Program-made: the position numbers and the translations under genes
From: Zhengitettix transpicula
Taxonomy: Eukaryota > Arthropoda > Insecta > Orthoptera > Tetrigidae
Length of the DNA: 64,000 bases
NCBI GenBank assembly: GCA_037074705.1
Contig: CM073590.1
Location: 47,838,395 to 47,902,394 of the forward strand
Direction: 5' to 3'
Shown: positions 35,341-47,640 of the stretch, piece by piece
Layout: every line of letters begins with the position of its first letter
Position numbering within the stretch: position 1 is the first letter of the stretch
The notes under the pieces: model-generated
What the model was told of the DNA's origin: nothing
What the model saw: the letters and a program-made list of their open reading frames with translations, nothing else
Databases searched by the model: none

Positions 35341-36039
35341 CAAGAGCTAGTGAGGAGATAACATAATTTGAAACACGATGAGAAGAAAGAAAAAAGAGTT
35401 AAATCCTGGTGATCTCTAATTCTTAAGGTTTCTACCTCGACCGGGGTGAGAATTTCTTTGTGAAACTGAAATTACGTACAAGCTGTTACGAAATTTGTAA
35501 CCAGTTTCACTCCAACAAGATTTAAAAGTGTTGCTACTCAGGATTTTGGAAACAAATGATAACAATCAAAGTTATAATTTACGTTCCATTCTTAAAATTT
35601 TTGCATAATATCATAAAGTTCTTGTACGCTCCTCGTTCAGTACATTTCTTACTGCAGCTATAAATATAAGGCCGAGGACGGAATTAGTTTTGAAAGATTT
35701 TTGCAGTCAGTTACATTTTACTGTACTAGACGTTAGTATAAAAATTCCTCACGACTTATCAGAATTCGAACAGTAACACAATGTTTCCGCTATATATCTC
35801 AATATTCATTACATTTCAATCGTTCTCCGTAAATTGCACACTACGCTAGAAGTTTAAGTGATTTCCTTGAATCAGTACCATAAATACTGAGGTGCAGCAC
35901 TGGAAGGTTGCCAGAACACTTTTCTTATCCTTCGTAAGAGCTGTTAGGAATATTTGATGGAAGCAATTCTTTCAAAAACCTTGCAGCCGGTGTAAAAACC
36001 GCTAATTGAGATATCAGTAATTTTATTCCTCCGGCCGGA
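35341..36039. other. AT-rich non-coding DNA
   Basis: Nothing recognised. Confidence 0.35.
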
Positions 36040-36400
36040 GACTAATCATTACGTAAGAAAGTAAGCAAGCGTTGTTATGAGCGATGGCGACAGGACAACC
36101 CGTCAATAAGTTGACGTCGTATGTTTACGTAAACAACTGTTATTCAGTGAGAGGTTTAATGTTATATCGTTGTGAGTAGAGTGCAAATCCTCGAGACAAA
36201 CTGAACTAGCTGGTGCCGTTTCTGAGAGCCGTGGGAAAGCGACGACTTCCGCTAGATCTTTGGCATTGCTACGGGCGAAAGTCGCTAATGGAATCGCTTC
36301 CGCACTCGCGCAATATTAACAACCACGCGGGAGAAATCAACTATTGCATCAGCATCAATTCTGTGTACGCATCGAGAAATTATTTTCTCCCAATCTGACA
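36040..36400. promoter_or_regulatory. GC-richer island with forkhead palindrome
   Basis: TGTTTACGTAAACA at 36122-36135 is a perfect 14-bp palindrome made of two forkhead core sites. The neighbouring block is CG-rich and repeat-free. Confidence 0.4.
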
Positions 36401-36779
36401 ATCAAGACGATACTATCTGATGTGACTTCAAATTACATTTTTCACGAGCTAGAGACGTCTACAGTTACACATTAGATCTATTAATACCCTTGACAACACG
36501 TAAACTTTGTGACGGTGCATATACGCCCCCGCAGAACAGCTCAGCTGCTCTTTCTCTCACCACGCCCTGTCGTAGAGCATCCTGCAAACACTTCTTTCAA
36601 ATGATCAAACGAGGAAAGATCTGTTTGCTGACGGTTCAGCCTAATTTCGACGGACTGAACTAACGTCAACGTACGATTACGAAATATGTATTCTAATAAT
36701 CACAAACTATACAATTAATATGTCGTTAATTTAATTTAATGAATTTAAAGAATTTGCCTCTCGTTGAAACTATTTATGT
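36401..36779. other. Non-coding DNA
   Basis: Nothing recognised. Confidence 0.35.
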
Positions 36780-37660
36780 AGTATTCAAATGGAAGCCGTT
36801 ATTTAAATAAAAGAATTAATAAAATTTACAAACAATATTTATTAATTTTGTGGCAATAAATTAAAACAATTACAACATTAAAATATTATATCTCAGGGTC
36901 TTCACTGGGTTTGATAATGGACACATCAATTATGTTTAAAAATCTTATTAACAAACAAATCACAATTAGAAGAAAAGAAATTTACTTGACAATTAAACTA
37001 GAACGAAATTTAAAATGAGAACGAAATCTGAATTCTATCTTTTAATTACGTTTACATAATTAATTAATTTGTAATTTGTTACTCAATCTGTCCAGTTGTG
37101 GAACCAACTGGACATACCTTTCGTTATCGAAACACACTATTGCGAGATTTTACACTGATTCTAAGATTCACAGATTTTATACTGATTCTAGCCAAAATTT
37201 ATAGGATGTCAGGAACTCGGATGATCCTCTTTTTTTATTGTCAGCTATCAGTTGACTGCTTGCCTTAGGTGAAATCTGTGGTTTGTAGATTTGCCAGTCT
37301 TTACTGCTTTGGACTCAAACTGAAATTTTTAGTATTTCTGGACGGCTATGGACGCAAAACTGCTTTTACTTAGCAAGCCTCGATGTAATGCTTTCGTGAA
37401 TGCTTTACTTCGCCCTGAGCACACAACTTTGTTTAATAGTAATACAATAAACGACGGCTAGTCTCTGCTCAAGTATCATTTACCCCGTCCTCAGAAATGT
37501 CCAGGCACCAACCAACTCTGTTAAATTCTGATCACCAACTCTGTTGAATTCTCGACGATGTCTTTCCGCGAACTGAACTCTCGTCTTGCGTTTTAGCGCG
37601 CATACGCCAGTTTCGGAACTTCCGACAAAGGAACAGCTCCTGCCGCAATAATAGATTTCT
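36780..37660 (-). mobile_element. LTR-like element, second copy of the 28484 family
   Basis: In reverse orientation it shares CATTATCAAACCCAGT, GACCCTGAGAT and CTTAGAATCAGTG with 28484-29562. A hairpin GTCCAGTTG (37090-37098) / CAACTGGAC (37105-37113) lies inside. Ends are not sharp and no coding region is seen. Confidence 0.45.
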
Positions 37661-38359
37661 CAAACAATTTAAAATTTCATGTTCAAACGATTAATGTCCT
37701 AATTAATTGGCATTACAGTATATTTCCGGTACTCTTCTTATAAGAGTGACAAACTGCATGAGGGTCATCCACGAGGTATGATTGTTAGGATTTTGAAAAG
37801 GGAGGATCACAAGAAATTCGGGACATGGCTGAATATATATATTTCAACGGAGTCAGAAACACTCCCTTTTACCTGCGAAATACTCCGCAACACGAAGAAA
37901 TTAGAAGCTGGCAGGTTATAATATTTCAATTAACCACACTAAGCATAGCCATTTTCAACGATATTTTCCAAGGACACGTGAATATCGTTTATTTATATCA
38001 AAATAATTTCAATCACAGGTTTCGTCTTTAAAAGTTTTTTATATCCATATTATAAGGTAAAATAGGAAGGTTTAAAAATATGCTTTAATCCAATGTTCAA
38101 TAAGGAAAATCAATCGAGAAACATGCGGGATGCGTTATTCGTCGAATACCGTTAGCAAGTAATATCTCAGCTTCATTTCCACGGATAAGTACCAAATTAA
38201 GAAATACCTAGAGCATTAGCCATTAATTAACCGGCAATTCTTTTCTCAGTCTTCTCTTACCGCAGTAATATTTGAATATAAAGAAATGCTTTCAGTTTCC
38301 GTTTGCGGTCAGGGTCTGAATGGGGAATGTAGTACTTAATAGATAAAAACCTTTCTCAT
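37661..38359. other. Non-coding DNA
   Basis: Includes GCATTAGCCATTAATTAACC at about 38213-38232, a compact group of homeodomain-type sites, just upstream of the next island. Confidence 0.35.
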
Positions 38360-38720
38360 TGAGTCACTCCTTGCTCGAGGCCACGAACGGCATTTTCACA
38401 CATTTGACCAAAGCAGTTCGGTGCGAAAGTTAATTGGTTTCAAGTGGTGCGACTTTAGGTTGTTTGGAACCGCGATTCGTTGGTAGGCGCTAAGGGTGCG
38501 GTGCACCGGAAGTGCCTTATTATCTGAATGAGTTCCGGCCCCCGCCGCCTGGAGATTCTTGGCTCACCGAAATAACCCGGAGGGATGTCACATGTGTTAA
38601 CATGTAAGGAGACAAGCCCGTAATTAATGGCCCTTGTTACAGCGCTTTAAATTTGTTGCGATGTATTACATTTTCTAAGGGCTTGACACGAGTTTCTCCG
38701 CGTGTCCGTTTTGTCCGCCT
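38360..38720. promoter_or_regulatory. GC-richer island
   Basis: Contains an ETS-like ACCGGAAGTG near 38507 and CGTAATTAATGGCCC near 38620. Repeat-free, CG-containing. Likely regulatory. Confidence 0.4.
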
Positions 38721-40539
38721 CGTTCTGAGCCGCTACGATAATTAGCTTGAAATATAGTTTCGAGATTCATTCGACAACATTACTTTCAGAAACAGCGAAA
38801 ACACGTGCGAATAAATAGCGTCCAGTAGCTTCCTTGTAATGTAGGAAACATATTTACAGTCTATAAAATCGGAAAGTTATGGTAACTTCGTGGCAAAATA
38901 AACTGAGTGCTTAATGGGTTAACTCATACGAAATTTTAGAAGATTAAAACATCTATGTGATATTATCTCTTTGTTTGGAACTAGTCTGAATTTGCACACA
39001 AAATTCCGAAGATAGGCAATTTTATTATTAAGTTATGTTTCTTCAAGAACATCATGCAAGGGACTTTTTTTTTAAAAAAAAATAATTTATTACTAGTCTG
39101 AACGCATACAAGTACTAACGCTGTTTGTGATAAGTAAAAATCACAAATTCTCTGACGTGCCCAATTTTAATATAAGTTATAAGAACAACTTTTACAAACC
39201 TATTTCCATTAGATTAATCTGACCGATATCATGTTATCAGTTGAAAAATGGTAATAAAACCTTAAGAGCGGTTTCTTGTTTATAAAATTTATTTTATCGG
39301 TAGTTTATAGACGTAATTAATCATATTTATCAAAAACCGCATATATATATATATATATATTGAAATTAAAAAAGTGATAATCACTACTGTGTACTTCGTT
39401 GTACAAATTCGTCTTGTTTTTCAGAACACGCCATTTAGTATTCAACTGTCTATTTATATATTTAACAAGATCCCGGAGAACACTAAACAGTTAAGATTAA
39501 ATTAAAAGCGAACTACGTCAGATTTTGCTTAGTTACTCCTGTTTGATTAATTAATTTTTTAAATTGGACTTATATTAAAATATACTTTGTGCTTAAAATG
39601 GCATATGCCAACACAAGTTATTCAATTTATAAAATATAATAATAGGGAATTATATTATTTATGTAATTTTCATTATACACACTCTTGAAGTCATACTTGG
39701 CAATAAGGTCTACAGAAAATTAACTAATACCAATACTAGAATAATTTTTATTTTTCAAAACCTTTTTAAATATTATTAGATGTTGTCGGGATTTCCATTC
39801 TCCAGACAGTATTTTTGGGTAGAGAAAGCTGAGTCAAGAGGAACAGATGACATGGATGCGGCAGTTCAAAGACGAAGATACAGGAAGAAGAGTTGCGGAG
39901 CAAGAGAGGAATAGAAAATGTGAAACAAAGAAGGTATAGTAAAGAGAATTAAGACAACCAACGTTTCGAACAGTAACGAAACTCTGTTCTTCTTCAGGGC
40001 AGAAAGATATCGCTGCTTATTTTTAAATGTATTAAATAATATTTTAAATATATTTTTGAGACAAAGTCAACGATGGAATAATTTTAACAACCCAGAAAAC
40101 TTTGTTTTACATTATAATTTTACATCGGTTATTTTTTAGCATATTTATTATTTTTCAGCGTCCAACATTTGTATAGAAAATACAGAATCTTGTTTCCAGT
40201 TAAAATATATGCATGTTTCAATATAACGTGTATTTGAGACGGACAGGCAAACTTTTAAAGTATAGATCCGAACGGTTATTACACCCGTGTTTAAAAGAAT
40301 TCGGAATTGCAAAAGGAAAGATAATTAAAAGCTACATCTGTTAACTACAATTATATTACAAATTAGCGAGCCGTGAGATTTCAATTACTTTACACGTTTC
40401 AGTGAAACAGTTAACGGGAATGAAGATAATTAACACTGTGAGATGTTTCTCATTTCCGTTACACAGCGACTTGGAAAAACGTACTGTAAACCTTGGTGGC
40501 TTGACCTATTCATTGCACAAATATACAGTAGTTTAACTA
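38721..40539. other. AT-rich non-coding DNA
   Basis: Holds a symmetric 9 T / 9 A tract at 39065-39082, (AT)n at 39341-39360, and a purine-rich stretch at 39835-39960 ahead of the hammerhead-like core. No gene is supported. Confidence 0.4.
39960..39997 (-). ncRNA. Hammerhead-like core, best-preserved copy
   Basis: Minus strand: CTGAAGA (39997-39991), one A, stem GAACAG paired perfectly with CTGTTC (39989-39984 with 39973-39968), then GAAACGTTGG. This matches the hammerhead core words CUGANGA and GAAA around a 6-bp stem II with one extra base. I cannot form convincing stems I and III from the flanks, so it may need a dimer or may be dead. Confidence 0.4.
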
Positions 40540-40870
40540 CTTTCGACAGGAGAGGAAAGATCGCAAATTAAAACCGGCAAAACGTCGACTTGAGACGACG
40601 CTAATTGCCTCGGAGAGATGAAATGTAATGATTCCGTCAGACAACAAGAACGTCGCTGACAGCATACTCGATTCCATGTACATGTAATAATTATTTTGCC
40701 ACCAGGTAGAAGTAGCTACATACGATGAATTTAATTAGATACGAAGCGGGAATTTAAATTAAATTCCTGACAGGTTCCGCAGAGAATCAAAAATGAGAAG
40801 CGGTACTCGAAGGTGCGGCTCGTGGTTGTCCGTCTTTGTCTCTCCGCGCCGCTTCATACGTTGCACCTCG
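40540..40870. promoter_or_regulatory. GC-richer island
   Basis: CG-containing block with AACGTCGACTTGAGACGACGC and CTAATTGCC; repeat-free. Possible regulatory element. Confidence 0.3.
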
Positions 40871-42120
40871 CCGATATAACACGTAATAATCAATCCAAGG
40901 TAACATGTGCCAAAGCTCCCACGTATTACCTTCTATTGCAGATAACTCTACTCATACGAATAAAATTGGTCGTCGTTAATGATAAATTGAACCGTTAAGA
41001 GAAAAATAACCATGGACGAGGCATATGTATAACAGCATTCGAAATCCAACATATATATAGCAAGCTTTTTACAATTCTGGAGATCATTTCCTGCAACCCA
41101 TTCGCCATTTTTCTTTGTTAAACACATCGTCTCTGTTAGTCTCCTTTTCTCATTGCCTCTTTGAGAATTATCGTTCCATTATCTTCTAAACCATCCAGAT
41201 TCCTTCTTCTAGCTGGTTCGAAATTCAAAATTTCTAGTTTAGTCTCCTTGTCGGCATTCATTTTAGGTGTTCATATATGTTGAAATTTGCAGTAATTCTT
41301 CGCTTTACATTAATTTATTCTCCTATCCGCGCCCGATGGAGGACCAGAAACCCCACAAGGGGATGGTAAATGTAAGAAATTAAAAATTTCTGTTTTCTCA
41401 ATTAAAGACTTAATAAAACTCAAAGAAAAATGTCATTTAGTTAGTGGAACGGTACAGGTGATTAATTCAGAGCGTAGGTAGAGATTCAGTGCCATCTAGA
41501 AAATCTTTTCGAGTAAATCTTTATTTTTCCAGAAACGTTTTCGTTTACACAAGACAATTTTTTATTCCTTCATCTGGTTTGAGTGGTGTCGTTCTTAGGG
41601 CTCTTGTGTTTCTGAAGCAACTGACGAAAGCAACAATAATTCCAGTGCTATTTATTAAGCACTTATTTTTGTCTGTTATTTGGAAATTTATTTATCTAAT
41701 TACACGACAATTCTGAAAATAATAATTTAACCCAAAAAAAAATTATTCTTGTTTACAATAGTTCGTCATTGTATATTTCCTCGGTCAGTAAAAATTTTGG
41801 TACTCTCTCTGTCAACAACACGACGTGAAGCGCTCTCAGCTCGAACTGAAGGGAAACTTCCTGAAATGTTCTCACTTCGAACTTTAAAATATTTCGACGT
41901 AATGTTCCTTTTTATCCCTTTTAAATCCATTTTCATCCCCAAATTATTCGATAAATTTGAAGGCTCCTGTCGTAGCAGTTCTTAAAATCCCATTCACTTC
42001 CCTTTTCGGTATTTATGTACCGGTGCCGAAATAGCAGAAACGAAAGGCGATGGTGTGTTTAACACAGTGCGTGGTATTATGTTCATTCAGTTTTATTAAA
42101 ATGGGTAAGATGCAAAAAGA
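40871..42120. other. Non-coding DNA
   Basis: Short open frames at 41489-41985 in AT-rich sequence show no domain. Nothing else recognised. Confidence 0.35.
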
Positions 42121-42999
42121 CGAAAAATCGTAGAAGGGGATGTCGCCACGGTCAATTAGATGTTACAAAAGTCAATGTTATCGTGTTGGCGATCGAATAA
42201 ATTTGATATTCTCAGATGGGCTTTGTGATAATATAAATTGCATACTCTCAGACGTAGTGTGCTAGTCGATGTGATCGGATTTGTGTTCTGTAGTATGGTC
42301 ATTTCTTACAATTAAAACAAGTTTATTATTTATAGAAGAAAACAGCAACACTGAAAAACTCTTTATCCATAGGTCAAAAATTTCGTTTGGTAACTTAATA
42401 ATGGGTGAAACCCTAGTTTCTGCCCAAAGGTAATCTTTACGTTAATACGTGATTCTCCAAGTGGCTAAACTGCCGATTTTTCTGACAATGAACACATGTG
42501 AATACAAATTGATTAAAGATTTTTTATCATGTGTAGGCTGAGACTGACAGAAACATATTTTAATATTATGTATGCTGGGTAGTGAAAGTTTCAAATAAAA
42601 TACTGGTGAGACAATAGAATGCGCTGTTACACAAAACTACTCAAAATAAAATAACTAGAATTCACGTCGTTTCGTCGAAACGTGTCAGCAATTAATTGCT
42701 GGAAAGTCATGTCACAAAAACAAGAGTTCTTGCTCGGGGTGATTTTCGTTTTCCCCTCCACAATGTGAAACGCTTTCAGTCTTCATTTTGTCTTTTAGTT
42801 ACTTATGAAATCTCCGACTTCATATAAACTACTTAGCATAAACCGTGAGATACCTGAAAAATGCTGTTAATTTATAGGCCACCTGTAAGGTGATAAAAGT
42901 TAATAGAGTATTAGGAAACAAGGAATGTATTTAAGTGAGACCTGATAAATAGTCTGTGTATGTCATGGCCCTGACGCAACTGTGTGATGGTTATCCATC

Positions 43000-43180
43000 C
43001 AGGAAGGTTGTGTGTTTGAGAAGGCAGCAGCAGCAGCAGCAGCCAGACACGGAGGGCCTGCACAGTGTCGGCAGCAGCTGTGGGAGATGTCTGCGGAGGT
43101 CCCTAGGGAAGCCGCTCTGAGTAAACACTGCTTTCCTTCACGGCCTTCTAAACGTAATTAACTCCTCCAGCTGCATGCTC
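43000..43180. promoter_or_regulatory. GC-rich block between inverted arms, with (CAG)n
   Basis: GCAGCAGCAGCAGCAGCAGC at about 43025-43044, followed by CG-rich sequence to about 43140. Both strands have stops, so coding is not supported. It resembles the other host islands, but its position inside the inverted repeat is odd. Confidence 0.3.
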
Positions 43181-43826
43181 CGGAATATAGCGTTACATCG
43201 ACTGCTACCCTCACTCTCGTATTTATAGATCCTTACGTTCTACAAATCTCACAAGTCAATATAAGGAGCCCAGGGTATCTGGACATCACTAAGCGTACCA
43301 TGTCCTTTACACTGTTCAATTTGCAACAAACGAAGCTGTAGCTTTACAAAATATCAAATAGTTTGCGACGAAACGACGTGAATTCAAATTATTTTATTTT
43401 GAGTAGTTTTGTGTAACAATTGTTTATTTAAAACTTTTGCTACTCAACATATATATTATTAAAATACGTTTCCTTCAGTTTCAGCCTATGCATGATGAAA
43501 AACATTAATCAATTTGTGTTCACATGCACTCAATGTCAGAAAAATCGTCAGTTTAGCCACTTGGAGAATCACGTATTAACGTAAAGATTGGGCAGAAACG
43601 AGGATTTCACCCGTTATCAAGTACCCAAACGAAATTTGTGACCTATGGGTAGAGAATTATTCAGTGTTGCTATTTTTCTCTATAAATAATTAACTTCTGC
43701 TAATTGTACGAACTTACCATACTACAGAACAAAAATCCGGTCACCTTTGAAACATATCCACCACCTCCGACTATCACAGTACGTCTGAGAGTATGCAATT
43801 TATATTCTCACAAATAATAAAGCCCA

Positions 43827-44322
43827 GAACGGGGAATGGAAAAAAATGAAAAAAAGTGACATCCACAAAAATATCAATGACTTTCACAACCTAAAAACAA
43901 ATTCCAAATGAAAACGCAAACAGCAACTAATAGTATCAAGAATCAGAACCAGTCACTCTAAACTGTCACACAGCCACCTCCTAAACAACAGCCCTCCACC
44001 AATATGTGAAGAATGCAGTCAACCATTAATTATTCCCCATATACTCTTCTATTCCAGCAGATATAACGGCATCAGAAGAGCTCAGCACACCTCAGACCCC
44101 TGTACTTCAACGACAGCTGCCATGGTCCTCATTAAATTTTGTCAACGAAGCAATCGTAAGTCAACAAATATAGAAACCAAATCGCTAATGCTAAGAATAT
44201 CGATGTATATAAATAGTAACACTATGTAATCTATTGTAATAACATACGGATCGCCAATGAACACGATGTCGACGCGACCATTATAAACCACAATAAATAA
44301 TAATAATAATAATAAAAACCCA
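43827..44322 (+). mobile_element. LINE 3' fragment inserted into the right arm
   Basis: This sequence is absent from the left arm. The break comes after AAAGCCCA on the left, and the insert ends with a (TAA)n tail and AAAACCCA, so a short duplicated target is plausible. A TAA-repeat tail is typical of I-type non-LTR elements. It carries the end of ORF2 (43912-44229). Confidence 0.6.
43912..44229 (+). pseudogene. C-terminal end of a LINE ORF2 (I/Jockey-type)
   Basis: Frame from 43912 to TAA at 44227-44229, about 105 residues. It contains VSRIRTSHSKLSHSHLL, then PPPICEECSQPL, then IPHILFYSSRY. This is the usual C-terminal layout of I/Jockey-group ORF2: a helix with R-x-R-x-x-H, then a cysteine-histidine knuckle C-x2-C...H. 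The last cysteine of the knuckle is replaced by serine. A stop lies just upstream (43909-43911), so the copy is truncated and inactive. Confidence 0.55.
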
Positions 44323-44410
44323 ACTGAGAATATCAAATTTATTGGATCGCCAATCACATTGACTTTCGTAACATCTAATTGACCGTGGTGACATTCCCTT
44401 TTACGATTTG

Positions 44411-45249
44411 TGGTTTAATTCCGTCCACACTTCAATAAACTCTCGACGCTTTCTAAATTAACCAAAACATTTTCTTCTCAGATTCGTCCCAAAAATTGTC
44501 GAAATAAAAACGTTGACAAACGTCAAAATAAAATAGTTTCACGGGCTAATTTTATCAAAATAAATACAAAAGCAGCAAAGCTTCATTTAAACAATTAACT
44601 ATGAAATTATTAAACAGGCTGTCCTGTACAATATAATCTGTTATTAAAACTCGTTTGATACAAGAGAACGAATTGTGATTCTGCTCCAGAAAGCCTCATT
44701 TATAGGGACAAATCAACAGCAGCAACAATAGGAACATAACATCTAATGACGCTGTAAGCATTTGGGAATTTCATATTCATCAAAATTAATTCCTGTAATT
44801 GAATTGTAAACCTGCAGGGAAATGACACAATGCGTTTTGCAGTCGAATACCGATATTCAATCGACTCTAGAAAAATGCCATACATTTGACAGTAATTTAT
44901 CAGACACGTATATATAATATAATACTTATGAAGAAGGGCTCTAACAAATGAAACTCAATAATGTCGTGTGAGGCTAGGGATTAATTGAGCGCCGTAGTGG
45001 ATTATTTTTGTTATTATTCATATTATTTTACTTATGTTGGACAGGGAAATTTGGTTCCCGAATTTTAGCATTTATATGTTAACTTCTAATTATTTATAAT
45101 TACAGCATCCAATTCTTATATGTAATTTTATGTATTGACCTGTCCTATTTCCTCTTACGAAGACTAATGAAATAAAATAAATAAAATCAAATCAGATCAC
45201 GAGTATTCGGCTAGTTTGTGATTATACAGTACATAGTAACATATTAGAA

Positions 45250-45253
<4 letters not shown>
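44411..45253. other. AT-rich non-coding DNA
   Basis: Nothing recognised. Confidence 0.35.
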
Positions 45254-45285
<32 letters not shown>

Positions 45286-45291
45286 TATATA
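45254..45291. repeat. (TA)n microsatellite
   Basis: TA repeat with one interruption (AATTATATATAAT). Confidence 0.9.
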
Positions 45292-45539
45292 ATGCGAATT
45301 CACGTAAATTTACTATCGTGACGCATCGCCAGTCACGGTTATAATTTACATGACTTTCGCCCAAAATAAAAAATGTTAATGTTAAAATATTTTCCGTAAT
45401 ACGGACATATAGTTGGCTCTAAATAAATACATAATAATAATAGTGTTCTCTGCCGTATTGTGAAGATCTTTACGAAGTAAATCATAGTGAGGTCGAATGA
45501 AGTAAATCATAGTGAGCTCGAATGAGTACTATTTCACAT
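45292..45539. other. AT-rich DNA with short tandem
   Basis: GAAGTAAATCATAGTGAG-type unit occurs twice in tandem around 45474-45520. Confidence 0.4.
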
Positions 45540-45745
45540 TGATCCAGTCTTAAACGACTTAGCAAGCATTCCAGACAAAGTTGAGGGGTCAAGGCGTAGC
45601 TCCGATGCTCATTTTAATATGACCTCACTCTTACTAGACGCTTCTATGGCTGCAGTGTTCCCGCGTTACGTGATTGCAACGGCCGCACCCGCGGACAGCC
45701 TTGGTCATCAAGAACTCGTCTCCTGGAAATGCAGGCACGCCTTCT
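45540..45745. promoter_or_regulatory. GC-richer island
   Basis: CG-rich block with CGTTACGTGATTGCAACGG and CCGCACCCGCGG. Possible regulatory element. Confidence 0.3.
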
Positions 45746-47389
45746 TTTTCGTAAAAAGACAATGACAATCAATAGCATCTTCGACCAGATGAAACATTTG
45801 TTTTTAAAAAAATTGTTATACTTATCAATTCACTTAAAAATGAGTTGCACGGAATCTGAAAAGTCAGTTACACGATTGTCAATATAATTTCTTCTAGAGT
45901 CAATATCGATCTAAATTAAAACGTTGAATGAATCTCTAATAAAAATAAATATTTCTGTTCTACCTATTATTATTTGAAATTTTAGGACAGATCTAAAAAA
46001 AATACTGACCCTGTAAACAGGACTTTTCAGGGTCTTATCTTCTAAACCATAAAATCAAAAACACAGGAAACTCCATTTCTCTCAAGAAAACTTTCAACGT
46101 TTGAATGTAAAAGACAAAATTTGGACACAATTAATGTTTGCTCTGTTACGAAATTCTGTTGCACATTTCACCTAAATGTTTCACGAGAAGTTTAACAAAT
46201 CATAAATTTGTAGCTAGTTTTGACCATCAGGTTTCTGCTAATAAAATTTTATGCGTTCTGACACCCTAAATTGGCCTTGGGACATGAACATAACCAAAAA
46301 ATCTGAAATACTGAATTATTGTGGCTATTTTTGTCGATGGTGAAAATTATGGTTTCGCTTGACTCATAATTACTATCAGCAAACGGATCTTTTCGCAAGA
46401 ACCAAACGAACATTTACAATTCCACAACACATCTTTAGAGGGCAGACCGAATACCTTTATAATAATGTAATAATTTACTCATCTAGCTCGGACTTAATTT
46501 GATAAGATACAAATTTAAAAAATCAACTTCTGAAAAACTGGCAGCCGAAAGATGTAGTAGGTGACGAATTGTTGTAAGCCAAGACGATTGTGTAGTTAGT
46601 TTAGCTGGTATCTAACGTTTAATTGAATATTGTGAATGTAGCCAGAAGAACAATCCTGCCAATTTCCTCTTTAAAGAACGATAAAACTGTTTTTTCTTAA
46701 AAACGGAGCAGAATTCAAGTAAAACCAAAAACTAAATTAATCGGAGATTTCATAAAATTATAAACAGATAAATCATCAGAGGTAGAATGGAAACTATGTA
46801 GAGTTCAAAAATGATAAATTCATAACAAGAATATAATTTTTCCTATATAAACATTTAAAAAAAAGTTTTAAAGGACGTCTAAGAAACTATATATTAATAT
46901 AGCTTTAAAGATGACCGTTTTCAAAATACTCTGTTTAACGGAAACGATATCAATAAATAATCAACTCATAAATAATATTCTAAACAGTTTTTAATATAAT
47001 TGCGAGACAGGACCATGATGTAATTTAATGCGAAATTGTTTGAGAATTTTGCATGATGTATCATTAGGGGCTATATAAAATTAGTTTTAAACATGCGTAA
47101 ATTTTATTACGCCTTAAATTTTTATTGCAATTTTTTTAAATTTCAAACAATCTTAAATCATAAAACAATCATTCATGAATTGTAAAGAATATAATTATGG
47201 ATAAACGTCTGAAGATGCTTGCTTCCCCAGTATATTATTGCAGGAAAATTTGTTTCACTGTGCTCTGTAAAATTACATAAGCTTATTGTTTTTAATAGCA
47301 GCATTAAGCTGCCTCTCACTGAAGGTAAATAAACTGTCGACGCTTCCTTGCTCCGCCACAACGTCATTAAAACAATCGCTGTGAGCTAA
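45746..47389. other. Long AT-rich non-coding stretch
   Basis: No gene or repeat recognised. Confidence 0.4.
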
Positions 47390-47640
47390 TTAATTTATGC
47401 ATTTAAACGAATTACCGACAAGCCGTTAGCTGCCGGAAAACGTTGTGTATAATTAATAGCAGCGTTGCAGTTGATACAGAGCGCTCGTGCGGATTATCGC
47501 TACTGTGCTGCTCCGTGCAATAATTAATTTACCGCTTCACCGAGCGCCGCCAATTGCACGCCACCTTAACGCCACACGGGCCACGCACCACCACCAAAAA
47601 ATAGCAGGGCCACGTCGGTAACTACATATCAGGACAACTG
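47390..47640. promoter_or_regulatory. Candidate conserved element with three TAATTAA-type sites
   Basis: GCTAATTAATTT, TATAATTAATAGC and AATAATTAATTTACC occur within about 150 bases, spaced by CG-rich sequence. This is the densest TAATTA cluster seen in the window. Confidence 0.45.

Larger units (their letters stand above)
42121..44410. mobile_element. Long inverted repeat (about 550-bp arms) enclosing a GC-rich block
   Basis: The left arm 42121-42677 and the right arm 43366-44410 are inverted copies. Matching landmarks are GGTCAATTAGATGTTAC, TGATATTCTCAG, GTATGCAATTTATATT-type words, CACGTATTAACGTAAAGATT and AATTCACGTCGTTTCGTCG. The right arm is split by a LINE fragment at 43827-44322. The 690-bp centre has a CAG-rich, GC-rich block that does not look like the arms. 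No target duplication was found. It could be a foldback element or two Penelope-like copies in opposite orientation. Confidence 0.6.

Noticed and set aside
43020..43140. Coding exon with a polyglutamine or polyserine tract from the CAG repeat
   Set aside because: Frames are short and stopped on both sides, and no convincing splice-site pair was found.
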